Position numbers and translations under genes: made by a program. The notes beneath the pieces are model-generated. The model was not told the origin of the DNA. It searched no databases and saw nothing but the letters and a program-made list of their open reading frames with translations. Positions 17,385 to 25,521 of a DNA stretch of 64,000 nt are shown here, piece by piece. Each line of letters starts with the position of its first letter. Position 1 is the stretch's first letter. This DNA comes from an uncultured Paraprevotella sp. GTDB taxonomy: Bacteria; Bacteroidota; Bacteroidia; Bacteroidales; Bacteroidaceae. Where the stretch lies: positions 1 to 64,000 of the forward strand of contig URKA01000003.1 of assembly GCA_900548345.1 (NCBI GenBank), given 5' to 3'.

Positions 17385-18215
17385 ATGACAATGGAAAATG
17401 AAGTAAAGGACAGCGTGCTGAAGCGCGCATGGCGGACGGTCAGAAATTATTATGCAAAGGCTTTAGGAGTCGAGTTCGTGTATTTCCTGGTAGGTATTCT
17501 CGTGGCTTTTGCCATAATTTTTGTATTAGTATTAGCTAATGAGAAAATTTTGGAGGATTATGGAGAACTTAGCAATGTTTTTCAATGGTTTGTGCAATTC
17601 CTGTTGCAGCCGTTGGTCTATGGTGCTTCTATATTTTTCCTGTATGCAGTCAGAAAAAACGGGCCGAAGTTTTCTATGTTGTTCTGTGGTTTTGATGATT
17701 TCAAGCGGATAGCCGGGACCTTATATTTGCGGGGCATTTACATCTTTTTATGGAGTCTTTTGTTATTTGTTCCAGGTCTTATCCGTCACTATGACTATGC
17801 CATGACCCCTTTCTTGTTGCACGACCATCCTGAGTTAAAATTCAATGAAGCGCTTAAACGCAGCAAAAAAATGATGGATGGCTATAAGGGAAGTCTGTTC
17901 AGTTGGGACATGCTGATGGTTTTTATGGTGGTGTGTGTCTTTATTCTTTTGGGGATTCTTTTTGCTTTGTCGATGGCAGTCTGTGGGGTCGTGTTATCAT
18001 CTGTTTTGTTTGGTATTGTCTTTTTCCTGTTATGCTTGACTCTTACTATGATTTACCACGCTTTGTATGCCGAGTTCTATGAAGACTTGAAAGAAGAAAC
18101 AAACACGGAGGGGGCATCTGTCGAACCGAAAGTGGAGCGATCTATTCGGAGAGAAGAACCGCAGCAGCCGAAAGCGGATGAATCTCAGGAAACTTACGCG
18201 AAAGACTACCGTTGA
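17385..18215 (+). CDS. DUF975-like membrane protein with charged C-terminal tail
   Basis: A 276-residue membrane protein related to the DUF975 protein at 16315. Hydrophobic segments lie near residues 28-52, 67-88, 115-135, 175-205 and 208-230. It shares the hallmark YGASIFFLYAVRKNG, LLLFVPGLIRHYDYAMTPF and HPELKFNEALKRSKKMM. A tail of about 45 polar residues (from about 232) is absent from the shorter paralog. Two in-frame ATGs (17385, 17391) are possible starts. The 3' end is followed by a hairpin and then invertible promoter 2, whose present direction would send antisense RNA toward this gene unless stopped. Confidence 0.75.
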   Translation: MTMENEVKDSVLKRAWRTVRNYYAKALGVEFVYFLVGILVAFAIIFVLVLANEKILEDYGELSNVFQWFVQFLLQPLVYGASIFFLYAVRKNGPKFSMLFCGFDDFKRIAGTLYLRGIYIFLWSLLLFVPGLIRHYDYAMTPFLLHDHPELKFNEALKRSKKMMDGYKGSLFSWDMLMVFMVVCVFILLGILFALSMAVCGVVLSSVLFGIVFFLLCLTLTMIYHALYAEFYEDLKEETNTEGASVEPKVERSIRREEPQQPKADESQETYAKDYR

Positions 18216-18239
18216 CGGTTATCTTATCATAGAGCCATA

Positions 18240-18281
18240 CACACATAAGGTCGCTGCATGTGTGCGGATTCCTTATGTGTG
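18240..18281. terminator. Hairpin between DUF975 gene 2 and invertible promoter 2
   Basis: Arms CACACATAAGG (18240-18250) and CCTTATGTGTG (18271-18281) pair perfectly. It could end the DUF975 transcript and also stop the leftward transcript that invertible promoter 2 would give in its present orientation. Confidence 0.6.
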
Positions 18282-18285
18282 TGGT

Positions 18286-18479
18286 TCTCTTATGGAGAGA
18301 TATTTATTCTTTAGGCAAAGATAAGTATTTTTTTGATAATGAAGATCATTTGCCTACTAAATATTTATCCGTTCGTTTGCATTTGTTTTTAATACGTTGC
18401 TCTTCTTTTTATTCATATTACCTTTTAAGTACCTGGTTATTATTTCGTAATGTGCATCGATGGTTCTCTCCATAAGAGA
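18286..18479. promoter_or_regulatory. Invertible promoter 2 (currently facing left, OFF)
   Basis: Inverted sites TCTCTTATGGAGAGA (18286-18300) and TCTCTCCATAAGAGA (18465-18479) bound 164 bp. The centre is ATG/CAT and one arm deviates by one base from the other elements. The only good -7 box is TATCTTTG on the minus strand (18316-18323), so transcription now points away from the GYF-CD225 gene. If flipped, the -7 box would fall at 18442-18449 and transcription would start about 30 bases before the ATG at 18489. The right site ends only nine bases before that ATG, so the gene has no room for another promoter outside the element. Confidence 0.83.
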
Positions 18480-18488
18480 GGAATCATA

Positions 18489-18938
18489 ATGAACGCTATG
18501 GAATATTATATCATGCGAGAGCTTGAGCGCAAAGGTCCTTTTTCCATAGAGGGCTTGCGCAAGGAAAGGGTGACTTGTGATACTTTGGTTTGGGCTGAAG
18601 GTTTTGTGGACTGGAAAAGGGCCGGCGATGTGGAAGAACTGGCCGGACTTTTCGAAACGTATCCTCAGCCGGGGAGTGATGGCGCCGTTCCTGTAATGCC
18701 AAAAACTTATTTGGTGGAGTCAATCTTGGTGACTGCGTTCTGTTGTATACCTTTTGGGGTGGTCGGTATTGTGAATGCCGCCCAAGTGGAAAGTGCGTAT
18801 TACAGCAAACAATATGAACTCGCTGCCAGTTATTCCGACAGTGCACGCAAATGGTATAAGAGGGGCATATGGGCATCAGTTGTCTGTATTGTTCTTTATC
18901 TGCTGTTCATTGTGGCATGTGTGGCTATGAAACCTTGA
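18489..18938 (+). CDS. GYF-like plus CD225/dispanin membrane protein
   Basis: A 149-residue protein. Residues about 4-60 form a GYF_2-type domain (EYYIMRELERKGPFSIEGLR, then DTLVWAEGFVDWKRAGDVEEL), which in bacteria is thought to bind peptides. Residues about 75-149 form a CD225/dispanin domain: LVESILVTAFCCIPFGVVGI (first membrane segment), VNAAQVESAY and a second membrane segment. CD225 is the domain of eukaryotic IFITM proteins; bacterial members have no settled role. Starts at 18489 or 18498 are both possible. It begins a three-gene operon whose promoter appears to be OFF at present. Confidence 0.82.
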   Translation: MNAMEYYIMRELERKGPFSIEGLRKERVTCDTLVWAEGFVDWKRAGDVEELAGLFETYPQPGSDGAVPVMPKTYLVESILVTAFCCIPFGVVGIVNAAQVESAYYSKQYELAASYSDSARKWYKRGIWASVVCIVLYLLFIVACVAMKP

Positions 18939-18969
18939 TAAATATAATATTAACTTTAATTTTTTTTGT

Positions 18970-19230
18970 ATGATGGAAACGAAAACTTGTCCTAAAACAT
19001 GGATGTTGGAATCTATTTTGGTTACTTTGTTTTGCTGTCTGCCCTTTGGCATTATCGGCATCGTCAATGCTTCCAAAGTGAGTTCCCAGTTTGCAGCCGG
19101 TAATGTAGACGCGGCCAATGCCGCAAGCCAATCGGCAGGGAAATGGGTGAAGATAGGTGCCGGTATCGGTTTGGTCGCCATTTTAATTTATGTGATAGCC
19201 GTATATATACTTGGCTCTTCTCTTGATTGA
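18970..19230 (+). CDS. CD225/dispanin small membrane protein
   Basis: An 86-residue protein made of one CD225 domain: a first hydrophobic segment MLESILVTLFCCLPFGIIGI, the conserved loop VNASKVSSQFAAGN, AASQSAGKWVKIG, and a second transmembrane helix near the C-terminus. It resembles the C-terminal half of its upstream neighbour closely, so the pair arose by duplication with gain or loss of the GYF domain. The start is one of two adjacent ATGs (18970 or 18973). Function unknown. Confidence 0.82.
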   Translation: MMETKTCPKTWMLESILVTLFCCLPFGIIGIVNASKVSSQFAAGNVDAANAASQSAGKWVKIGAGIGLVAILIYVIAVYILGSSLD

Positions 19231-19246
19231 CAGGCATCTCTGAAAT

Positions 19247-19606
19247 GTGATGAAAAAGGGCATTGGGTTGTTGGCTATTCTTACTGTGGTGTACTTTGTG
19301 TTCGACCCGGCAGGAAACCGTTGGTTTCCCAAGTGCCCTTTTTTATGGCTTACCGGCTTGAAGTGTCCCGGTTGCGGTTCGCAGCGTGCCGTGCACAATC
19401 TCTTGCATGGCGAGCTGGCCGCGGCATTCGGTTACAATGCCTTGTTGGTGGTTTCGATTCCGTTCGTGCTCTTGTTGGCTTATGCCGAATGGAAACGGAA
19501 TAGCCGCCCTGTCTTGTACAACCGGCTGCATCGTACGTGGTTGGTTTGGGCTTGTTTTGTTGTCGTTTGCTTGTGGGGCGTTTGTAGGAATCTGTTCGGT
19601 TATTAA
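19247..19606 (+). CDS. DUF2752-family membrane protein
   Basis: A 119-residue membrane protein of the DUF2752 family. The signature is FLWLTGLKCPGCGSQRAVHN (residues about 27-46) followed by LLHGELAAAFGYNALLV; the paired cysteines and the GxQRA element are conserved across the family. Three hydrophobic segments are visible. DUF2752 genes are often found with CD225 and GYF genes in Bacteroidota, as here, but the joint role is unknown. It lies 16 bp after the CD225 gene, so it should share the phase-variable promoter. Confidence 0.85.
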   Translation: MMKKGIGLLAILTVVYFVFDPAGNRWFPKCPFLWLTGLKCPGCGSQRAVHNLLHGELAAAFGYNALLVVSIPFVLLLAYAEWKRNSRPVLYNRLHRTWLVWACFVVVCLWGVCRNLFGY

Positions 19607-19796
19607 TCCTGCAAACAGCCGTGTGCATTACAATCTTCCGGCCGAACAACAGGAGGCTGTGCAGCGTTATCTCAACATACGTTCCTATCCATCCTACAGG
19701 CTCATCGGCAAGGATGGCCAAATATATCCCCTTGACTGGCGGCATGCCGACAATATGGATGCGTTCATGCGCACGGTGGAAGCAATTGACAAATAG
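19602..19796 (+). pseudogene. C-terminal fragment of a thioredoxin-fold protein
   Basis: From the end of the DUF2752 gene an open frame reads NPANSRVHYNLPAEQQEAVQ, then YLNIRSYPSYRLIGKDGQIY and a helix to DAFMRTVEAIDK. This is the last third of a TlpA/AhpC-TSA-type thioredoxin domain, with the cis-proline region YPSY, but the N-terminal half with the CxxC site is missing. In-frame sequence upstream is only a shadow of DUF2752. A GTG at 19621 could start a 58-residue peptide, but it would not fold as a complete domain. I read it as a deletion relic. Confidence 0.6.
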
Positions 19797-19829
19797 CAGG
19801 CCGGCTTTTCTATTCTCGATAATTTTCCA

Positions 19830-19837
19830 TACCTTTG
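19830..19837 (+). promoter_or_regulatory. Promoter -7 box for trmB
   Basis: TACCTTTG fits TAnnTTTG, 20 bp before the trmB start codon. Confidence 0.6.
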
Positions 19838-19857
19838 CAAGGTAAAAACAAGAAGAT

Positions 19858-20637
19858 ATGGGAAAAGGAAAGTTGGCCAAGTTTGCCGACATGGCGGCAT
19901 ATCCGCATGTGTTCGAATATCCTTATTCGGTGGCGGACGATGTGCCTTTTGAGATGAAAGGGCGATGGAACCGTGACTTTTTTCACAACGACCATCCCAT
20001 CGTGCTGGAATTAGGCTGCGGCCGCGGCGAGTATACCGTAGGGCTGGCGCGTCTTTACCCGGAGAAAAACTTCATCGGGGTGGACATCAAGGGAGCCCGC
20101 ATGTGGACGGGAGCCACGGAAGCCCTGCATGAAGGACTTCCGAATGTGGCCTTCCTGCGCACGAACATCGAAATCATCGACCGCTTCTTTGCCGAAGGCG
20201 AGGTGGCGGAAATCTGGCTGACGTTCAGCGACCCGCAGATGAAGAAAGTGACCAAACGGCTCACCTCCACATTCTTTATGGCACGCTACCGCCGTTTTCT
20301 GCCCGATGGCGGGCTGATTCATCTGAAGACCGACTCCAATTTTCTCTTTACCTATACCACCTATATGGTGGAGAAGAACGGTTTTCCTGTGGAATTCACC
20401 ACCACCGACCTTTATCACAGCGTGTTGGCGGAGCAGGGCGACACGGACGAAGCCCGTATCTTAGGCATACAGACCTATTACGAACAGCAGTGGCTCGACC
20501 GCGGACTGAACATCAGATACATGCGTTTCAGACTTCCCCGTACAGGTGAACTGACCGAGCCGGATGTGGAAATCGAGCTGGACGAATACCGGAGCTACAA
20601 CCGGAGCAAACGGAGTGGCTCGGCCACCGGCAGATGA
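19858..20637 (+). CDS. trmB: tRNA (guanine-N7)-methyltransferase
   Basis: A 259-residue SAM-dependent enzyme that methylates G46 in tRNA. The SAM-binding motif LELGCGRGEYTVGLA (about residues 51-65) is followed by FIGVDIKGARMWTG and by IWLTFSDPQMKK, the TrmB catalytic region (usually FPDPW in other phyla). LIHLKTDSNFLFTYT is also typical. It has its own promoter and lies 26 bp before mrp, so they may be co-transcribed. Confidence 0.92.
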   Translation: MGKGKLAKFADMAAYPHVFEYPYSVADDVPFEMKGRWNRDFFHNDHPIVLELGCGRGEYTVGLARLYPEKNFIGVDIKGARMWTGATEALHEGLPNVAFLRTNIEIIDRFFAEGEVAEIWLTFSDPQMKKVTKRLTSTFFMARYRRFLPDGGLIHLKTDSNFLFTYTTYMVEKNGFPVEFTTTDLYHSVLAEQGDTDEARILGIQTYYEQQWLDRGLNIRYMRFRLPRTGELTEPDVEIELDEYRSYNRSKRSGSATGR

Positions 20638-20663
20638 AATGAACCTTTAACACAATATCTCGT

Positions 20664-21764
20664 ATGAACTTATATCCCAAGTTGATTATGGATGCCCTTG
20701 CCACGGTGCGTTATCCGGGCACGGGAAAGAATATCGTGGAAGCCGGCATGGTGGAGGACGATCTGCGTATCAGCGGTCTGCACGTAAGTTTCTCGCTGAT
20801 TTTCGACAAGCCTACCAATCCGTTCCTCAAGTCTATCGTGAAGGCCGCCGAGGCTGCCATCCATGCCTACGTGGCCAAAGAAGTGGAGGTGGAGATTAAG
20901 ACCAAGACTTTGCAGGCTCCCCGTCCGGAAGTGGGGCAGTTGCTTCCCGGCGTGAAGAACATCATAGCCGTGTCGTCAGGAAAAGGCGGCGTGGGCAAGT
21001 CTACGGTGGCGGCCAACTTGGCTGTGGCACTGGCCAAACTCGGCTACAAGGTCGGTCTGCTGGATGCCGACATCTTCGGACCGAGCATGCCTAAGATGTT
21101 CGGCATGGAGGATGCCCGCCCCTATTCGGAGAATATTGACGGGCGCGACCTGATTGTGCCGGTGGAGAACTACGGCGTGAAGTTGCTTTCCATCGGTTTC
21201 TTCGTCGACCCCGACCAGGCCACCTTGTGGCGCGGCGCCATGGCCTGTAATGCCCTGAAACAGCTTATCGGCGATGCCGCATGGGGAGACCTGGACTTTT
21301 TCATCCTCGACACGCCGCCGGGCACGAGCGACATCCATCTCACGCTTGTGCAGACCGTTCCCATCACCGGTGCCGTCATTGTCAGCACGCCGCAGCATGT
21401 GGCGCTGGCCGATGCGCGCAAAGGCATCAACATGTACCAGAACGACAAGGTGAATGTGCCTATACTCGGACTGGTGGAGAATATGGCATGGTTTACGCCG
21501 GCAGAGTTGCCGCAGAACAAATATTATCTTTTCGGTAAGGAAGGTGTGAAACGCCTGGCGGAAGAGATGAACGTGCCTTTGTTGGGACAGATTCCCATAG
21601 TGCAGAGCATCTGCGAGAACGGGGATGGAGGCACACCGGAGGCACTCAACGACGAAAGCCTGACGGGACAGGCCTTCATGAATCTGGCCCGTGAAGTGGC
21701 GGCACAGACGGCACGCCGCAACGAGGAACAGGCACCTACGCATATCGTGGAAGTGAGCAAATAA
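20664..21764 (+). CDS. mrp: Mrp/NBP35-type Fe-S cluster carrier ATPase
   Basis: A 366-residue P-loop ATPase (ApbC/Mrp) that carries Fe-S clusters to target proteins in the cytoplasm. Residues about 1-90 are a MIP18/DUF59-like domain. The deviant Walker A SSGKGGVGKSTVAANLA is near residues 98-114, followed by LLDADIFGPSMPKMFG and the switch region FFILDTPPGTSDIHLTL. The C-terminal part is short of an obvious CxxC pair. A strong terminator follows at 21803. Confidence 0.92.
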   Translation: MNLYPKLIMDALATVRYPGTGKNIVEAGMVEDDLRISGLHVSFSLIFDKPTNPFLKSIVKAAEAAIHAYVAKEVEVEIKTKTLQAPRPEVGQLLPGVKNIIAVSSGKGGVGKSTVAANLAVALAKLGYKVGLLDADIFGPSMPKMFGMEDARPYSENIDGRDLIVPVENYGVKLLSIGFFVDPDQATLWRGAMACNALKQLIGDAAWGDLDFFILDTPPGTSDIHLTLVQTVPITGAVIVSTPQHVALADARKGINMYQNDKVNVPILGLVENMAWFTPAELPQNKYYLFGKEGVKRLAEEMNVPLLGQIPIVQSICENGDGGTPEALNDESLTGQAFMNLAREVAAQTARRNEEQAPTHIVEVSK

Positions 21765-21802
21765 GAATACACACTGAGGTTCGTTGGAACATTTCGGACC
21801 GG

Positions 21803-21830
21803 AAACCGGAGCGGTAGCAAGCTCCGGTTT
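21803..21830 (+). terminator. Intrinsic terminator after mrp
   Basis: Perfect 10-bp stem AAACCGGAGC/GCTCCGGTTT with an eight-base loop, followed by a run of T. Confidence 0.9.
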
Positions 21831-21897
21831 CTTTTTTTCCTTACCTTCCGTTTGGTTTTTCTCTCATGTCGGAAAAATGGTTCCGGCCTTTCGGATT

Positions 21898-22053
21898 CTA
21901 TAAATAAAAGTTTTATTTTCAAAAACAAAAGTTCTGGTTTCAAGAATAAAACTTTTATTTTTAAAACCAAAACTTTTATTTTAAGTTTTGAAGCGGCCGG
22001 AAACACTTTCTGCAACAGTATCGTAACATGTTTGCTACAACCATGTTTTCCCG
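21898..22053. repeat. AT-rich dispersed intergenic repeat, copy A
   Basis: An AT-rich block made of repeated ataaaAGTTTTATTTTc units (21898-21988) followed by a segment ending catgttttcccgg (22041-22053). Essentially the same layout recurs at 45952-46115. Copy A lacks a clear matching left terminal repeat. The gene-free stretch 21841-22250 holds nothing else I can identify apart from the promoter at 22216. Confidence 0.55.
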
Positions 22054-22215
22054 GCCTGACCTGCGGGTGAGGATTACGCAAAACAAAGCATGGGAATGTA
22101 TCTTCATGTCCAGAAAGCCTATTTATTGGCATTTATTACTGTGCCTTTTTGTGTTTGGTAAAAAATGACCTGTATTATGTGAGGATTTGTCACCTGCATA
22201 AAGGAATGCTTGCAA

Positions 22216-22223
22216 TATATTTG
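22216..22223 (+). promoter_or_regulatory. Promoter -7 box for the 946-residue secreted protein
   Basis: TATATTTG fits TAnnTTTG, 27 bp before the start at 22251. Confidence 0.5.
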
Positions 22224-22250
22224 CACTCAATGTTGTTAAATGCTTAAAGA

Positions 22251-25091
22251 ATGAAAAACATGTTATTTAATTCGTTTCCCTTGAAAAGGAACTTTTATAG
22301 ACCGTTGATGGCAATGGCCTTGATGGGTATGGCAGCAAGTGGCATACAGGCACAAGAGAATGTTTCTCCATGGGTGGGTGAGCCTTTGCCGACAGAGAGC
22401 GGAGAATATTATCTGTATAATACGGCAGGAGGCGGCTTCCTGACAGGTGCGCACGACTGGGGAGCTACAGCTTCATTGGGCCAACCCGGTTTGCTGTGTA
22501 CTATTGCGGTGAAGAATGGAAAGTATAGTATCCAGACAGGAGACAAAAGCAAAACTCCGGATGGAAAAGACCGTTATTTGAGAGATATCGGTGTTGTAGA
22601 TGGTGCTGATGCCCATGAGTGGACCTTTGAAGATACCAATCCGGATGATGGAATACATCAGTTTACGTTGACCAGTTCGCAGAAAAGACTGTATTACGAT
22701 GGCACTCAGGTGCCGTTGAATCGTGACATGAATAAAGAACCGGAAGCACAATGGATTTTAGTGTCCAGGCAACAACGTATAGACGCCCTGTCACAAGCCA
22801 CGAAAGACCAAGGTGTGGATGCCTCATTTTACATTGTCGGTGCGAATATTAACTATAAAATGCCTACACAATGGAAGGAAGAGCATACGGGGGGAACCCT
22901 GGCGCTTATCGGACCGGGTCATGCAAGCGGGAATAAAAACTATTGTACAGAGGCGTATGACAATGCAAAATTCGATGTATATCAGGTGATGACCGGTTTA
23001 AAGAACGGCCGTTACAGGGTGTCTTGTCAAGGTTATTATCGTCCGGGGGTTCGAGAAAATGCAAACGGGGCGCAGAATGCATTTTTATATGCCAATAAAG
23101 AAGAGGCTCCGCTTATGTTGTTATATAATGACGGGAATGGCGTACCCAATAGTCATAAGACAGCTGCCGATGCTTTTTTGGACGGACGTTATGCAGGAAA
23201 TAGCGTCGATGTGCTTGTGACAGATGGAACGTTGCGCATCGGTATTAAGAAAGATAAGCGAATAGATAGGGATTGGACCGCTTTCGATAACTTTCGGCTG
23301 ACCTATTATGGTAAGTTCGAAACTTCAGATCATTTAGCTGTATTACAACGGTTGGCTTCGGTGATTTCGAATTATGAACCCTTGGGGGCTACGCAAATAT
23401 ATCAGGATTTGCAGAGTGTGTACGACACATATAAGGATGTAAGTGCGGATGAATATGAAGCTGCCATAAACGCGATAAACACGGCGGTAGCATCTGCGAA
23501 TGCCATAGAGGGTAACATCAAACAGTTATTAATTGACATTAAAACGGCAGAGGATTTTCAAATGAAGGTCGAAAGTAAGGGACTGCATTTGTGCGACGGC
23601 TGGAAGAGCAAATTGGCCGGTGGGTTGGAAGAAGCCAAAAAGGTTTTGGTGGAAACTGGTTTGGAGGTTGCAGTGGTGACAATGCCGGAACAGGAACAGA
23701 AACTGAGTTCTTTAGCAACCGGTGCCGAGATTTGGTTGGGAATGACTTATACCTTATTGAAAGCGAAAGAACTGGCTACGAGGCTTGGTCTGCCGGAATC
23801 GGAGGAAGAATATAAGACGGTAATTGAGGACTTAAAAACCTGGGATTTGACCTTCGACAAAGCTCTGGCCGATGTGAAGGCTTTGAATGCGGTGTGTCGT
23901 CAAGCCATGACAGTGGAATTCTTGTCGGCGGCCTCAGAAGCAAACGCCATAGACTTTACTTCTTTCATCACGAACCCTAATATATGTCAAGTGCAGGCTG
24001 ATGTCAACAAAGCTCCGGAGGGATGGGTGATTAAACAATATGCAGAGAAGAATAGTCCGAATGTGACCGAAAAAGCTCCGGGTGATACGGAATTACGCGC
24101 AGGAAGTTGGTCTGCCAATGCAGATAATAATGTAGGAAATGCCTGGTATTATACCCAAATAGGAGGAACGGGAGACTATGGAGTGTATTTGCCGGATGGC
24201 AAGTATAAGTTGAAGGCTGCGACTTATTGTAGTAATCAGGCAGACAGAATGAACTTATACGGTTCTTTGGACAATGTGGAAGTGAACCTTTCTGATTTCA
24301 ACGGAGACAGGGCAAAGTATGAAGCAGCTGCCGGAATAAATGACGGCTCGACAACAGAACTGACGATGGACGTAAGTGGCGGTGTGCTTTACTTGGGCCT
24401 GAAAGGTGGTGAAGGTGTAATTGGAGGTCTTGGTCAATTCTTGAATGCCGACAATTTCCGTCTGTACTACATTGGTGTATCACCATCCGCTGAGATTAAA
24501 ATATCCGATGTCGGCATGGCAACGTATTATTCCGCTACTGCCTTCACCCTGCCCGAAGGCCTGAAAGCCGGTGTGGTGACTGAGGTTGCAGAGGACAAGA
24601 CGCAACTGACCGTAGACTGGCGATACACGGCCGGGAGCACGGTGCCGGGCTTGACCGGAGTGCTCTTGAAAGGTGCGGGAGGAAGTTACAATGCAGTATA
24701 CAGTATGGAGAATGCGGTTCGTCCGTCAGACAATCTGCTGAAGGGGACGGTGGAAAGCACGACCGTCAACGCCGAAGGTTTCAAGTATTATAAACTGGCA
24801 AACGGCCCAAGTGGATTAGGCTTCTATTACGCCACGGAAGACGGAACATCCATTGCGAACGGTGCGAACAAGGCTTACTTGGCTTTACCGGCTGAAGTGG
24901 CGGCGGAAATGAATTACTTCTCTTTCGACCTCGATGCAACGGGCATTGATAGGGTGTCCGCAACCAAAGAATATGTGGATGTATATAGCCTTTCAGGTGT
25001 GCTTGTCCGCAGTCGGGTGGAAGCCTGCAATGCTTTAAACGGTTTGGCAAAAGGTGTGTATATTGTAAACGGAAAGAAAATCATAAAATAA
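22251..25091 (+). CDS. Large secreted protein of unknown function with C-terminal sorting-like tail
   Basis: A 946-residue protein with an N-terminal signal sequence (MAMALMGMAASGIQAQ, cleavage near residue 35). I see no catalytic motif I can name. Residues about 35-175 hold an RICIN- or lectin-like start (SGEYYLYNTAGGGFLTGAH). Residues about 185-365 resemble a carbohydrate-binding jelly-roll that ends AFDNFRLTYYG, and a second such domain spans about 585-745 and ends ADNFRLYYIG. Helical spacer segments lie between them (about 365-560). The C-terminus VDVYSLSGVLVRSR...GVYIVNGKKIIK looks like a Por-secretion-type tail. It probably binds or processes glycans on the surface, but this is inference. 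Confidence 0.75.
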   Translation: MKNMLFNSFPLKRNFYRPLMAMALMGMAASGIQAQENVSPWVGEPLPTESGEYYLYNTAGGGFLTGAHDWGATASLGQPGLLCTIAVKNGKYSIQTGDKSKTPDGKDRYLRDIGVVDGADAHEWTFEDTNPDDGIHQFTLTSSQKRLYYDGTQVPLNRDMNKEPEAQWILVSRQQRIDALSQATKDQGVDASFYIVGANINYKMPTQWKEEHTGGTLALIGPGHASGNKNYCTEAYDNAKFDVYQVMTGLKNGRYRVSCQGYYRPGVRENANGAQNAFLYANKEEAPLMLLYNDGNGVPNSHKTAADAFLDGRYAGNSVDVLVTDGTLRIGIKKDKRIDRDWTAFDNFRLTYYGKFETSDHLAVLQRLASVISNYEPLGATQIYQDLQSVYDTYKDVSADEYEAAINAINTAVASANAIEGNIKQLLIDIKTAEDFQMKVESKGLHLCDGWKSKLAGGLEEAKKVLVETGLEVAVVTMPEQEQKLSSLATGAEIWLGMTYTLLKAKELATRLGLPESEEEYKTVIEDLKTWDLTFDKALADVKALNAVCRQAMTVEFLSAASEANAIDFTSFITNPNICQVQADVNKAPEGWVIKQYAEKNSPNVTEKAPGDTELRAGSWSANADNNVGNAWYYTQIGGTGDYGVYLPDGKYKLKAATYCSNQADRMNLYGSLDNVEVNLSDFNGDRAKYEAAAGINDGSTTELTMDVSGGVLYLGLKGGEGVIGGLGQFLNADNFRLYYIGVSPSAEIKISDVGMATYYSATAFTLPEGLKAGVVTEVAEDKTQLTVDWRYTAGSTVPGLTGVLLKGAGGSYNAVYSMENAVRPSDNLLKGTVESTTVNAEGFKYYKLANGPSGLGFYYATEDGTSIANGANKAYLALPAEVAAEMNYFSFDLDATGIDRVSATKEYVDVYSLSGVLVRSRVEACNALNGLAKGVYIVNGKKIIK

Positions 25092-25100
25092 GGATTGGAT

Positions 25101-25271
25101 ATGAAAAAGAAAATATATGTGACTCCCAAGATTGACGTTATGGTGGTGCAGCAACAATGTATGCTTTGCACGTCTACCCTGAAAGTTGAAATCAAAGACG
25201 AATATACGGACAGTGAGCAGTTGAGCAACTGGAGGGGATGGGATGAGATATGGGATGACGGGGCTTGGTAA
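25101..25271 (+). CDS. Small Cys/Trp-containing Bacteroidales peptide
   Basis: A 56-residue ORF, nine bases after the large secreted protein gene. It reads MKKKIYVTPKIDVMVVQQQ, then CMLCTSTLKVE, and ends in a Trp- and Asp-rich segment (NWRGWDEIWDDGAW). The opening MKKxIYxTPxIxV, a central L/C-x-S step and an acidic/aromatic end recur in many short ORFs of gut Bacteroidales, which I know only by pattern and which have no assigned function. Its place directly after the secreted protein suggests the same transcript. Confidence 0.65.
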   Translation: MKKKIYVTPKIDVMVVQQQCMLCTSTLKVEIKDEYTDSEQLSNWRGWDEIWDDGAW

Positions 25272-25457
25272 CCCGGCGGAGGGAAGTCAATTCCGGGTAC
25301 CGGACGGTACGGTTCCCTTTGTTCCCTTATTCCATTGGAAAATGAACAGTTATTAGAAATTAGGTTAATGTAGAGCAAGTTTCCCTGTGATGAGGTAGCC
25401 TGTGAAGGCATGAACTCATGCAGGGGACTTTTTTATGCAGCCTGCCGCACAATAAAA

Positions 25458-25500
25458 AAGCTCCGCACGGTCCGGTGAAAACGGAAACCGTGCGGAGCTT
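25458..25500. terminator. Bidirectional terminator
   Basis: Perfect 14-bp stem (25458-25471 and 25487-25500) with A-rich left and T-rich right flanks, placed between the rightward small ORF and the leftward kduI gene. Confidence 0.85.
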
Positions 25501-25521
25501 CTTTGTCGTTGGGACAGACGC

